In this document: piece after piece, positions 10,255 to 21,170 of the stretch
Position numbering within the stretch: position 1 is the stretch's first letter
Layout of the letters: each line of letters starts with the position of its first letter
Assembly: GCA_022494885.1 (NCBI GenBank)
Contig: JAGVSM010003685.1
Coordinates: 62,001-126,000, forward strand
Length of the DNA stretch: 64,000 bases
Direction of reading: 5' to 3'
Source of the DNA: Micrasema longulum
Lineage: Eukaryota; Arthropoda; Insecta; Trichoptera; Brachycentridae
Translations under genes and position numbers: made by a program
Notes under the pieces: model-generated
The model's input: the letters and a program-made list of their open reading frames with translations, nothing else
Told to the model about the DNA's origin: nothing
Databases searched by the model: none

Positions 10255-11515
10255 TGCAGGGCGGCGAAATAGAACGGGCATATTTCAAACATAGGTAAAA
10301 AAATAAATACTATAAGGATATTTGAAATAAAAGATTGGAATTATAAGGTTATTACATGTTTTTTTTTTTTTAAATGACATCGTCTAAATGACGGCCCTCT
10401 CTGAAACGGCACTACTCTAATCGCGAGCGGAAATTAGTTAAAACTCTCTTCAGTAATGCTGGTGTGATTGCTTCCATTTCACTACGGATACTCTCCTTCA
10501 GCTGTAGACTTTGCTTTTTAGGTGTCCCCAAAAAACAAAATCAGGAGGCGTTAGATCTGGGCTACGTGGGGGCCATGGGATATCACTGCTTTTAGAAATT
10601 AGTCTGGCTGGGAACATCTTTCTCACAACCACCATAGAGTCATTTGATGAGTGACTGGTGGCTTCGTTTTGTTGAAACCAAGTCCTTGAATTCACTATTC
10701 TTGATATCTCAAGTTCTGGAGTCAAAAATCCTTCTAACATCGCAACATAGCGGTCATTGTTAACAGTGACGTTTCGTCCTCGCGAATCTTCTAAAAATAA
10801 ATGACCAATAATTCCTTTGCTCGAGATTGCTGCTCATGCAGTCACTATAGGACTATGCAGCGGTTTTTCGTGCTTGAGTTTCGGATTTTCACTGCTCCAA
10901 TAACGACAATTTTGACGGTTTACGAACTCATTTAAATGAAAATGAGCCTCGTCGGAAACGGATACTGTCCAAATTGGAAAATCGGTGAAGCATTTCTTTA
11001 GCTAACGCTAACCATGCTCCAAAGTCTTGCTCTTTCAATTCTTGTGTTGATTGGAGTTTATATGGATGCAGTTTGTGATCTGGTTTAAAATTCGTTGTAA
11101 ACTTCGTCGCGACAACCGTAAAGCCGTCGATTTCTTCCGAGTTGACACTTGTAGATTTTCTCTTGTTGTCTGCTGTCCTAGATGTTCTTGGACGACATTT
11201 AGCTCGTGGCTTAAACATTGAACCGTTCCCTTTAAAACGCTTTATCCACATTTTTATTAAATTTGAACTCGGGGCTTCGCGAATTTGTTGTTATCCATAT
11301 TCAGTACAATATAGACGCCTTGAGAGATGTACGAACGACCGTTCTCGTAAAACGCGCGAACACGAAATGCGCGACACTTTCCGTCAAACTGACTCATGTC
11401 TACTAAAACTGCATGCGTACCTCTATCCAATCCTGCTAGGCTCTCGCCACCCGCGTGCTGTATACACCGCAAAAAAAGATGACGCAATATGCGCGTTCTA
11501 TTGCACCACGCTGTA
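10255..11515 (-). mobile_element. Mariner-type DNA transposon (DD41D spacing), 1261 bp
   Basis: Bounded by 30-bp terminal inverted repeats, 10255-10284 and 11486-11515, matching at 24 of 30 positions; both contain AATAGAACG(G/C)GCATATT. TA follows the right end, but the left flank has no TA, so the target duplication is eroded or the terminus has shifted. The length is typical of mariner/Tc1-like elements. The transposase inside is on the minus strand. Confidence 0.8.
10374..11397 (-). pseudogene. Transposase of the mariner-type element (DDE_3-like)
   Basis: This would be the transposase that cuts and joins the element's ends. A plausible start ATG lies at 11397 (MSQFDGKCRAFRVRAFYENG). WIKRFKGNGS then marks the helix-turn-helix part and SDEAHFHLNEF the first catalytic Asp. 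WFQQNEATSH holds the second catalytic position, where Asp is replaced by Asn. SPDLTPPDFVFWG holds the third Asp, with 41 residues between positions two and three. The spacing matches the DD41D group. The frame is broken several times, and an in-frame stop interrupts the C-terminus near RSRLE*CRFREG. The stops and the Asn substitution make it inactive. Confidence 0.8.
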
Positions 11516-12129
11516 TATAATTTTTTTGTATTATTTTGATTTTCCTTGATTCATGTATTCCTGTCGAATTACCAAATTAAACAATTAAAAAAACTGCTTT
11601 TTTATTTTACTTTGACTATTTTATTTTTTGTTAGTATTAAGCTATCAAAGTTATAAATATGGAAACCCGTTTCTATTTACCCCATCTGACGGAAAATTAT
11701 TTGAAATCGATATCGAAAATCAAAGGAAAAAAGACTCCCACAAGCTACCGTAATATTGTATCAGTCCAAAGTACCTTCTTATATTCCCTAAACTTATAGT
11801 AATGATCTGATAATATCATAAATACGTATACACAAGTGTGAGTTAAGCAGGTTATTCTCCTGTTATGAAATTTTCGCCCATCGCCAATAACTTATAACAT
11901 TACCCGGCGAAATGAGTCGGGGTAACTATTTACCAACGTAGCCTAATGGTTTGGTGATCGCCCATCAAATCAGCCAAGGTATCAGGTAATTGGTTTGTTC
12001 GACATTCGAGAAGCCGAGTACCCGCTCACCGCACATGACATCGGTTATTGGGCTCGTTGACACTTTGCCTACAACCACTTATAGTTGGACGTAGTTATGC
12101 CGAAAGCAGCCAGCCGTAGAAAAGTGAAA
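11516..12129. other. Unassigned DNA
   Basis: No gene was found. Around 11937-12000 there is a weak tRNA-like pattern (GTAGCCTAATGGTTTGGTGA, later GTTCGACATT), possibly an old SINE head, but it is too degraded to call. Confidence 0.35.
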
Positions 12130-12235
12130 CTGATATCAGCAATGTTTCTAGTATGTCGAAATGTTTGTAGACAGGCTGGATTTCCTCCCTTGGGAGTAAT
12201 TTAGATTTTAATTTGTTGCAAAAGAGAGGGATTTT
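12130..12235 (+). repeat. Foldback family D, terminal fragment
   Basis: AAATGTTTGTAGACA, CTGGATTTC, CCCTTGGGAGT and AATTTGTTGCAA match the terminal arm of family D at 21040-21090 and 43340-43450. Confidence 0.55.
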
Positions 12236-12324
12236 TTTTTTTAGATTAGGACTTCCTCCATTTTTATGATTTTTATTAAAATAGGGTAAATAATTCATAA
12301 ACAAGGTTAAGAAATCATTTATAG

Positions 12325-12650
12325 GGCTTAGAATTCCAACCGTCTATGCGCTCTGTAGCTGTAAGATATATCCGCCATAATATATAAGATAATCCAGCTC
12401 TTATTTGTAAACGATTTTGAAAAAAAATCAGAAAAACCGAAATTAAATTTTAAAATTATGTAAATGGGGGGCTAAGCTTCGTACCGTACATTCGCTCTGT
12501 AGTTGCAACACATGATGTAATCTAGCTCCAATCTGTTATAAAATTCCATTAAAATTGGAAACGAGGAACTGGAATATCAACCGTCCATGAGCTATGTAGC
12601 TGCAAAACAAGGTGGACGATTTTCACAAAAATGACGCTTTTTTACTATTT
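12325..12650 (+). repeat. Family G, copy 1 (reiterated units with SINE-like layout)
   Basis: Three diverged units of the form CCGTCTATGCGCTCTGTAGC + TGYAAGA... begin near 12340, 12490 and 12580. CTAG-rich complementary flanks surround the middle unit. The segment ends with GATTTTCACAAAAATGACGC, the start of the family's L2-like tail, which is truncated here. Other copies lie at 43.8, 49.0 and 61.7 kb. Confidence 0.6.
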
Positions 12651-12699
12651 TTTTTAAATTGATGTATTAACCCCTTCGGATTATTACATTTTACAAAAA

Positions 12700-13690
12700 T
12701 AATGTATCATTTTTTTTATACTCTGTTGTTGATAATTATATTTTTTACGCCTTTTGAAAAGTTAATCTCAGTCTTTTGTTTAGTTTTGTCTGGTAGTTTT
12801 TGTATAATTTCAGTCCCTAATTTATTAGTCTCGATTGTTCTTGTCTTGTTTTGGAATGCTGTATGTGGTATTGTTATGATATTCTTGTATTATGTCCGTG
12901 TTTATTACATTTTTTTCAAGTTCTAGTTCTTTGTCTACAATAATATCAGTGGCTAACTCATGAATTTTTAAAAAAGATTCTCGTTAAAAAAGTTTATTCG
13001 CATTTAATTGTTTAGTTTTTATAAAGAGTTCTTTAGTTCTTTAGTTGGGAGGTCATATACTTGCTTCAATATTTTATTTTGCTGTCGTTGCAGTCTGTTT
13101 ATGTCATTTTGGTTTCCTGTTCTCCATAGTTGTTGCATATAACATATTTTAGATTTGACATGGACTTCATACATAAGATTTTTTCCGCTTTCGGAACAAA
13201 ATTTTTGATTTTTGAAAAAAAACTCGATAATGTTGCTATTTCGCTAATTAAATTATTGATGTGAGCTGTCTACGTAGATTGTCTGTCTATTGTTAGTCCT
13301 AAATATTTAACATGTTCAATTTCAATTAGTCCTTCTTCGTTTATGTAAGCATCTATTTTATGTCATTTTTTTTAGATTCAAAATTTATAATATAACATTT
13401 TCTTTTATTAAGTGTAACTAAGTTTGTATCTGTCCATTTAGTCAATATAGTTAGGTCATCGCTTGTGTCTTTGTTAGTTTATGCGTCAGTTTGATTTTTG
13501 TAAAATAGTCCTATGTCGTCGGCATAAACAAATATTTTTCCTTTAAAATTGTACAGTGATAAGTCATGAATATTTAAAATATATAAAAGTGGACCCAAAA
13601 TAGATCCTTGTGGTACTTTACTGTTTGTATCCCGCATTTTTTGTTTACATATGTATACTGCCTCAGATTTGCTAAGTATGATTTTAGTAG
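12700..13690 (-). pseudogene. LINE-3 remnant: reverse transcriptase
   Basis: The minus strand from 13690 reads GSILGPLLYILNIHDLSLY, then IFVYADDIGLFYKNQTD with an intact YADD box at about 13516-13536, then TNLVTLNKRKCYIINF, HVKYLGLTI and NGDINRLQRQQNKILKQVY-like sequence down to about 13020. Weaker C-terminal similarity (IHELATDIIVDKELELE) continues towards 12750. Several in-frame stops and frame changes interrupt it. The family is Jockey-like and differs from the LINEs at 3-5 kb. The minus-strand reading explains the plus-strand frame at 12702-12926, which is spurious. Confidence 0.75.
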
Positions 13691-13752
13691 TTTATATTCT
13701 CGAAATTTTACAATTTTTATAAATTATCCACCGTCATAATAATAAAACACAT

Positions 13753-14280
13753 TTTTGAGAAGGGAATATGGAAGTCTAGGCATTTACAGGGCTTGTGACC
13801 TGTCATTATGACTTTGTTTAAACATCCTTATTTCCCTAGCTCTTCCATCTGTTTACTTTTGTGAAGTAAAAGAGCTGAAAGTTTTAATATGTATAAGAAG
13901 AATAAAAATTCAAAATTCTTTTTAAGCGCGGCCTAGTCGGTGAAATGGTTCAGCCAGGTGAATCTCACCCGCATAATAAAGGTTTCAGCTCTTTTACTTT
14001 ACAAAAGTCAAGATATGGAAGAGTTCGGAAACGCTAAATGTTACCAGTGTGTAAAGTGGCCAGTTAAACCAACCAATGACAGGTCATTTATATCTTTTTA
14101 ATTTATGAAAACTTAATTGGTCTTTTTATGTTAAAAAAATGTTGTTTTTAGTACTTATTTTGTATGACTGTATGTTTTCTAAATAAAATAAAATAAAATA
14201 AATAAAATAAGCCCTGTAAATTCATAGACTTCAATATTCCCTTCTCAAAAATATTTTCCCTCTCTGTTGCAACAAATTTA
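13753..14280. repeat. Foldback element D, copy 3
   Basis: The left arm (GAGAAGGGAATATGGAAGTC...GTAAAAGAGCTGAAA, 13755-13890) is repeated in reverse complement on the right (CAGCTCTTTTACTTTAC...GCCCTGTAAATTCATAGACT, 13975-14279). The right terminus is CCCTCTCTGTTGCAACAAAT. The arms are over 100 bp long, so the transcript or single strand could fold back on itself. There is no coding region. Confidence 0.75.
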
Positions 14281-14527
14281 AATAAAACTAAGATTATAAC
14301 ACTATTGAAAATACTGGATAATCAAATCTACACAACATTTAGACTGTTTTTTTACATTAAAATGATAAATAATTAATAAATTCGTTTTTTCTATAGTAAT
14401 TTTTTTATTCAAAAATGAATTAAACTAGTTTTAATGATTTTGAAAGTCTGGCTGACGACACAACCTAAGATGTGCATTTTGCAAAAAACAGCCAGCCCAA
14501 TAAAACTCCGATATATGTTGTGTCATT

Positions 14528-14713
14528 ATATTTATTTAAAATGGTGTTTTCACACTAGAATAGAATATTTCGTAGTACCTGGACTGGCACCTGAAGTGTA
14601 AAACTGATCGCTTTATTTTCATGTAACAAAAGTTATCAAGATACGCTGAAATCGGTGTACCAATCCAGTGCCTTATGCACCATTAAGAGGCCAAGAGAAT
14701 GATGATGATGATT
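14528..14713 (+). mobile_element. SINE-A, 5'-truncated
   Basis: Begins in the body (GGTGTTTTCACACTAGAATA) and runs through CCTGGACTGGCACCTGAAG and TGTACCAATCCAGTGCC to a GATGATGATGATTA tail. The tRNA-like head is absent. Confidence 0.85.
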
Positions 14714-14761
14714 AATTTATTAAATTTTAAAACTTGTGTTTTTATTCATTTTAATTCATAA

Positions 14762-15700
14762 TAATAACAATAATTATGGATAACTTATACAGCGCCATTT
14801 TCGTAATATAATACCTCAAGGGCGCTTTACAAAGTGATTATATAAAGATATAATTTTAATTTAAACTTTTTAATTTTTGAAAAATAATGTACTTTTTCAT
14901 ATTACTTTTTCACCGCATGCTAAGAATTTATTCAAATGATTTAGAGAACAAGTGGGTTTTAAGTTTTTTCCGAAACATCACTTTACTCTCACAGTTTCAG
15001 ATTTCTGCTGGGAGAGCATTCCATGCAGTAGGGCCTGCGACCGCAAATGCACGTTTGCCGATTTTAGTGCGCTGTTTGCGTAGAGGTATAATCACTTTTC
15101 CTTTCGACGTACATGTACCTGATCTAAGCGTAAGACGTCTGTCAGCTAGTTCATCTGGAATGCAGATTTCTTTTAGATGTTCTGGAGCAGAGTTGTGCAG
15201 TAACTTATACATAAGCCAACAGAGTTTGTATTCCAAACTGTGGAAAACGTAGCCAGTGCAATTCCCGAAGTAGTGGAGTGATATGACTGAACTTAGAGAT
15301 TCCAAAAATAAGTCTCGCTGTGGCATTCAATACAGACTGTAGGCAAGTCATTTTATTCATTGGTAGACCTGCGTCGATACCATTACAATAATCGACTCTA
15401 GACGCTACAAACGCATTTATTAATTGACGGGCGGCATCAACTGGCAAATTTTTGCGTATGCATTTAATCTGTCTCAGCTGGTAAAAGCATGAACCTATCG
15501 TTCTACTTATTTGAGCGTCAAGAGAAAGGTCAGAATTAAGGATGACTACCAGTAGTTTAACGGTGGGTAAAGCGGTACTCCTTACATTGGGTAGTGCCGC
15601 ATCCTGAATCAAATTCTGTCGTTTGGCTGAAGCCATCCATAGTTGTTCCGTTTTAGATGGATTAAGTCTATTTTCAGCCATCCAGTTTCCTATTTTCTCA
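14762..15700 (-). pseudogene. L2/CR1-like LINE: ORF2 C-terminal half and 3' end
   Basis: Minus-strand coding from 15681: RLNPSKTEQLWMASAKRQNL, ISRTIGSCFYQLRQIKCIRK, FVASRVDYCNGIDAGLP, LQSVLNATARLIFGISKFSH and TPLLRELHWL. After a frame change it continues with LCWLMYKLLHNSAPEHL, KRAFAVAGPTAWNALPAEI and VMFRKKLKTHLFSKSFE, ending at a stop at 14928-14930. This order is characteristic of L2/CR1-type LINEs. The 3' UTR ends with AAGCGCCCTTGAGGT, AATGGCGCTGTATAAGTTAT and an ATTATTGTTATT tail, also typical of L2. The RT catalytic box is lost by 5' truncation and at least two frameshifts are present. The tail is shared with repeat family G. Confidence 0.8.
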
Positions 15701-16231
15701 ATGCATCATTAATCAAATCATCAAGCACAATTTAACAAATAGAACTAGATATCTGGAGACATTTATCTTCCCATCAGCATCTATATCGTTAGTTTTTTCT
15801 GGTGCTGTGGATGTTTTCTGCAAAAAGAGAAATGCTGTTTTTGTGATCAACATTATTTTCAGAAGGTGATTATTACAGTTTTTTTTGTATAAAGGCAGCC
15901 TGGCTTTTTTTATTAAAACATATTAACCATACTGCACACAATAACATCAATATCTCGTGTTTTTTAAAATTGTGGATTGGCTGTTTTCTGCATAACTACG
16001 TTCACTCGAGCGACTAGCACTATCCACAGGGGCGTGTGCCGACATATTCACATGTGCAACTAACACACAAACATGGTACATTGAAAACACGTAAACTCGA
16101 GTGTCAGCTTATCACTCAGTATGTAAAATAGTGCAATAGCGATCACTATTATATTGGTGATCTGAAAAATAAAAACACGAAAACATCGGAACTTCAGTGT
16201 ATATCGTCGCTAATCATTAAATTATCAGTGA
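15701..16231. other. Unassigned DNA
   Basis: No coding region or recognisable repeat was found. Confidence 0.4.
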
Positions 16232-17108
16232 GCGACCGAAACTTCGGCTAAACCGAAACTGTGGTCGGGATGTATCGGATTACGTTTGTCTGTACTCGGG
16301 TGCATCTTATGGCTCGCTCGCAAAACCTAGAACCTTTGACCAGCGTTTCCAACTCAACCGATTTTTTGTAGTTCTACCAATTTTAAGAGCATTCTACTGA
16401 ATTCAATAGAAATTCTACCGATTTTTAAACGTTTACCCAGATAATAAGATTTTAATTAAAAAATGGTTTTATCTATGATATTTTGAACAATTGGCAATTT
16501 TTACGACTCATTCTTTTGGCCTTTCCGAGAATAATAAATCTTCAGGTTGGGAACTCTGACCACCCCCTCAAATTTTAGACGCTTTGAAATGACTTTTAAC
16601 TCTAAATTTGTTGCAACAGAGAGAGAACAAATTTTTGAGAAGGGAATATGGAAGTCTAAGCATTTACTGGGCTTATGAGCTGTCATTGGCTGGTTTAAGT
16701 GGCCACTTTACACACTGTGTATTGGTTCAGCCGGATGAATCTCACCCACAAGATAATGGTTTAAGCTCTTTAATATCACAAAAGTAAACAGATGGAAGAG
16801 TTGATGAATTGTGGATGTTTAAACATAGGCAGAATGGTGAATGTTACACAGTGTGTTAAGTGGCCACTTAAACCAGCCAATGACAAGTCATATAGATATG
16901 TATACTTATACATGCAATAAATTTATAAAATAAACTATTTAAAAAAATAAGCTCTGTAAACGCATAGACTTCTTCCTTCCCTGCTCAAAAATTTTTTCCC
17001 TCTCTGTTGTAACAAATTAAGATCTAAATAATTCCCTAGGAAGGAAATAAGTTTCGGTTTCGACCGAAACTAGAACAGAAGCCAAAATTCGGTTTCGTTT
17101 TTGGCTGA
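16232..17108. repeat. hAT-like sequence split by foldback element D4
   Basis: Reiterated CCGAAAC/GTTTCGG words occur at 16239-16262 (CGAAACTTCGGCTAAACCG) and 17048-17105 (TTTCGGTTTCGACCGAAACT, ATTCGGTTTCG). Such subterminal repeats are seen in some hAT transposons. No transposase is present. The assignment is tentative. Confidence 0.3.
16606..17026. repeat. Foldback element D, copy 4 (both ends present)
   Basis: The termini AATTTGTTGCAACAGAGAGA (left) and CCCTCTCTGTTGTAACAAAT (right) are inverted. Inside them lie inverted arms: GGGAATATGGAAGTCTAAGC...CCACTTTACACACTGTG, mirrored by CACAGTGTGTTAAGTGGCC...GCTCTGTAAACGCATAGAC. The spacer carries GGTTCAGCCGGATGAATCTC, also found in copy 3. About 420 bp in all, with no coding region, consistent with a MITE-like foldback element. 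Confidence 0.8.
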
Positions 17109-17116
17109 AAATCTTG

Positions 17117-18345
17117 TTTTTATTTATTTATTTATATTTTTCGCTTACAAACTATAATTAATAATAAAAATAATGTGACCTCACTGGGGTTTCCCGTGCC
17201 GAGGACACTTAACAATACCCTTTTTTAAAATTACATTTGAGAATAAACAAAGAAGACTAACTTAAAAAAACGAAGATAATTAACAAATATACAGACAGTT
17301 TTAAAAACAAGGTATTTATGTACATCTATATTATTTATATTACAAAACACACGATGAAAATAACAAAAACCTAACATAAGCTATATACTTGTGGAGCATT
17401 TGATTCAATATTGGTATGGGCGAATGAGACAATCCATTTTACTTATACCTAGCTCCATTTTTTTATAGCCTTTTAAACATTTTCTCGTTACTAATTGTTT
17501 TAATGGATAGTGGAAGTAGGTTATAGATTTTAATTGAATACTACTCAAAATCCCTTTGTCCGAAAGTGGTTTTAGTTTGTATTTATTTAAGTTGTCTATG
17601 TGTTGAGGATCTAGTGATGATATTATTTATATGTGATGTATTGTGGGGGTTATGTCTTTGAATCTATAAGTGAGTATTGTTTTAGCGTATAATTGTTTTG
17701 GTGTCATAAGTTGTGATTTGTGGAATATTTCTTCAGTAGATGTCTGTATCGGGAATTATTATTTTCATTGTGGATTTTTGTGCAACAAATACACTATTTA
17801 AAACTGTGTCACTCGCACCACCCCAACCGGTTATACCGTACTCCAAAACTGATTGGCACAATGCAAAATAAATCTTTAAAAGTTCCTGTACATTAATTAT
17901 ATTCCGAATTGTTTTGAATATATACATTAGTCTCTTCAGTTTATTAGTAATATTTTGAATCTGCTGTTTCCACTTTAAATTTATATCAATAATAACTCCT
18001 AAGTATTTGACATTGTCTGTCCTATTCAGTATTGGGAAATTTCAATGAGCACTTTGAAGACAATTATTATTATGTAGTTTGATGTTACGAAAAGCATTTT
18101 GTAAATAGTTTCTAGAACTGATTTGAAATGTAATGAAGTTAGTTTTAGATTTATTAAGAGTTAAGTAATTAGTATCTAGCCATGCCTTTACTATATTCAG
18201 ATATTTTTCGGATTTTTCATATGTTTCCTTCCATGTCTTATCTTCGAATAATAGAACGGTGTCATCAGCAAAACATATAACAGAACCATCGATGTTTAAA
18301 TGGCACAGATCATTTATGTATATTAAGCGGTTAAGTTTTGGTCGG
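17117..18345 (-). pseudogene. LINE-4 remnant: reverse transcriptase and 3' UTR
   Basis: The minus strand from 18345 reads LIYINDLCHLNIDGSVICFA and then DDTVLLFEDKTW, so the FADD box at about 18250-18277 is intact. It continues with TNYLTLNKSKTNFI, NVKYLGVIIDINLKWKQQI, KLKRLMYIFKTI and LLKIYFALCQSVLEYGITGW, and a weaker C-terminal part follows to about 17400. The 3' UTR reaches a TAAATAAATAAA tail at 17117-17135. Frame changes and stops interrupt it at several places. It is a Jockey-like element truncated upstream of the catalytic box. Confidence 0.8.
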
Positions 18346-19414
18346 CCACTTCATATTATAATTAGTAAATTAAAGATAAAAACTAGTTTTAGATTAGAAT
18401 TTTTCTAGCTGAATGAGACTAATTCAACAAGAGACCAATTCATTACAAGTCATTCCAATAAATTACAGATAAAACTAATTGCACAGTGAAAAGTTTCTTG
18501 CTGAATGATCTAATTCAACAAGAGGAGACGAATTCATTATTGGCCAATTTTAAAAAAGCGTCTAATTATTATTGCAAATGGTAAAAATTAGTCAGAAACT
18601 TTTTATTTTTATATTATAATAAGTGGTAAGAGTACCATGTGTAGTCACTAAAAACATTTTTAAAATCTATGCTTTCACGATTTGTCTTATTATTAATATA
18701 CAATATGAGATACCATTATTTTTTTTATTTTTGACGATTTGAAGCGTAGGAAACGGTATAACTTAAAATCAATATGAAGATGTCTAAAATAAATACAGAA
18801 ATTGTATACAGGTTTTTCTCAATGCGTCAAACGTGTATCAATTGTTGTGATTTATCTATATTTTTAATAAATATTTGTGTGATTTTCCCAAATATTTCAA
18901 TTATGGGGGTCATTTTCAACGAGTTGTAAACAACTTCTCCTTCGTCAACAACTACATTTTGAAGTCCATATAATAACCCTTCGGTCGGCATTGCACGCCC
19001 TTGTTGTAAAACTGTCTCTACTCTCTAAATAACCCTAATTGCTTTTCACCTTAGCTGGGTCGAAAGGTAATAGACTGCGTAATAAAGTTGTAATGTATCG
19101 GCCATAAACTAATAAAGTGAGTCATTAAAGTTAACGCTAGCCACACCAAGCTTGGGATATACCACACCTTTTAGATAAAAGCCAATAATGCATAACGACA
19201 CCTTGTTTCATTTCCAAATATTCGTGATTACGTCGATTGGTTCGCATAATAAACGGCCATTTTGGTGATATTTAGTTCAATCGTTAAACTGGCCATTACA
19301 TAAGCCATTAATGATTTCATGAACTTACAACAATATCTTAAAATGATTATCTACTGAAATACTTTTTGGGTGCTTGGGGGGTTGTTATAACGATCAAGCA
19401 TCGACCTATTAATA
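18346..19414. other. Unassigned AT-rich DNA with a short duplication
   Basis: TAATTCAACAAGAG with GCTGAATGA upstream occurs at 18404-18441 and again at 18493-18541, a diverged local duplication. Otherwise no gene or known repeat was seen. Confidence 0.4.
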
Positions 19415-20319
19415 CACATAGACGCGCCCTGTAGAGTAAAATGTTTCGAACAGTAGTGTCACGAAAACGTACCCATAGTTAACCAAATTTTCTTTTTATA
19501 CCAGGGCTGCATTCGGGGTAACTGCATTTACTATAAAAGTTTTTTTTAATGTTTAAAAAAAACATTAGTTTTTTTATGGATCACAATCAGATTCTTTCTT
19601 TAAATTTCTTTAATTTCTACCCATTTATTTATTTTTACTGGATGTTGCGATTCGTCGGCCTCGTGGTGTAATGATCAGCGCGTTTGCCTACCATTTAAGA
19701 GGTCTCGGGAGCGATTCCCGCAATGGTTGATATAAAATATTTATTTAAAAGGGTGTTTTTATACTACAATAGAATATTTCATAGTCCATGGACTAGTACC
19801 TAAAGCGTAAGCCTGATCATCTTACCTTGATGTAACAAAAATGATCTTGATTCACTGAGATTGGTGTTCCAATACTGTGCCCTATGCACCATTAAGTGCG
19901 AAAAGGGAATGATAATGATGATAATGGATGTTGCGAAACGCTTAAATGATATTGACTCACATTTGTTATATTTTTAAAACCGTATTTCTACAAGTGCAAC
20001 CCTGTCAGAAAGAAGAGCTTCGTTTTTGTGCCGTTAGGCTTAGTTTGACGATTAAAAAAAAAGGTCTTATATTTGTAAATGAATTATTTAAAGCTTCGTC
20101 AATCACTTACAAACAAATACTTCCCAATAAAAAGTTATTTCATTATAAAACAATGTTTATCCGAACTGGTTTTATATTCACGACACAAGCAGGCATTTTG
20201 GTTTCGATTCTAAACGTCAAGCTCACGTCACACTGGGCTGACGGTCAAAGAACGTCTAAATACGCTTTGGGCATCAGTTAAAATTCATAATTTTTGAGGG
20301 CTCGGGGCGCGTCTATGTG
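19415..20319. repeat. Dispersed repeat K copy 2, with terminal inverted repeats
   Basis: CACATAGACGCGCCC at 19415-19429 and its perfect reverse complement at 20305-20319 delimit 905 bp. Sequence just outside the left end (CGACCTATTAATA) is mirrored beside the right end in other copies, so the real termini may lie further out. The interior matches 34.1-34.64 kb, except that a SINE-A is inserted here. The frame at 19946-20281 lies inside this element and has no recognisable domain. Confidence 0.65.
19651..19924 (+). mobile_element. SINE-A with perfect 12-bp target-site duplication
   Basis: TGGATGTTGCGA occurs at 19639-19650 and 19925-19936, immediately outside the element. The head is GTCGGCCTCGTGGTGTAATG and GAGCGATTCCC (B box). 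The body is standard and the tail is GATAATGATGATAA. The copy without this SINE at 34.1-34.6 kb shows the uninterrupted target. Confidence 0.95.
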
Positions 20320-20715
20320 CAATTAAGCATATATAAGCAAAATACCGAACGTTGTTTAATTATTTGTTAAATTTATTTTATTTTATCCATTAGTATTAAG
20401 AGTGTTCACATTTTTTTCACATCAGTTCATAACTGTCACTGTTGTAACTACACATCACATCGCCTTTATTTACATAAATGCTATGGCACATTTTTCCATT
20501 TTTTCGTTTACTCCACCCTTAAAATATTAAATTAGTACGTAAGCGTGCATGTATAAATAAAATACAATTTGTGTTAAAAGAGATCTAAAAATTAAATTGT
20601 CCTGTGCGCTAAAATCATATTAACATGGAAAATATTATTGTCAGTGTTGATTAAATATGTACATATGTTGGTAGGTACTTTGTAGCGATTACTTTTTACC
20701 AACGTAAATTTTAAC

Positions 20716-21170
20716 AGGGATGGAGAATACCTTAAAGAAGGGAATATGGAAGTCTAGGCATCATTTATAGGGCTTATGACCTGTCATTGGCTGGTTTAAG
20801 AGGCCACTTTACACACTGTGTAACATTCGCCATTTTGCCTATGTTTGAACATCGATATTTCTTAAATTCATCCATTTGTCAATTTTAGTGAAGTTAAAGA
20901 GCTGAAACCTTTATTGTTGTGAAGAGATTCATTTGACTGAACTATTTTACATACTAAGCAACGCTTGAAAACAATTTTTAAACTTCTTCTTCGACCAGTT
21001 GGTTTTATTACAATATTTGAGCTTGTCCAAATGTTTGTAGACAAAATACTGGATTTCACCCCCTCGGGAGTCATTAAGATTAACAAATTACAACAGGGAT
21101 TGTGAAATGTGAAATCCAGTCTTTTGTCTACAAACATTTGGACAAACTTAAATATTGTAACGTAAATTTT
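20716..21170 (+). repeat. Foldback family D, copy 5
   Basis: Complete left part (AACAGGGATGGAGAATACC to CATACTAAGCAACGCTTGAA). It is followed by an inverted pair, GACAAAATACTGGATTTCAC and TGTGAAATCCAGTC...CAAACATTTG, enclosing CCCTCGGGAGTCATTAAG and AACAAATTACAACAGGG. The frame at 20868-21179 on the minus strand is a by-product of the repeat. Confidence 0.75.
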
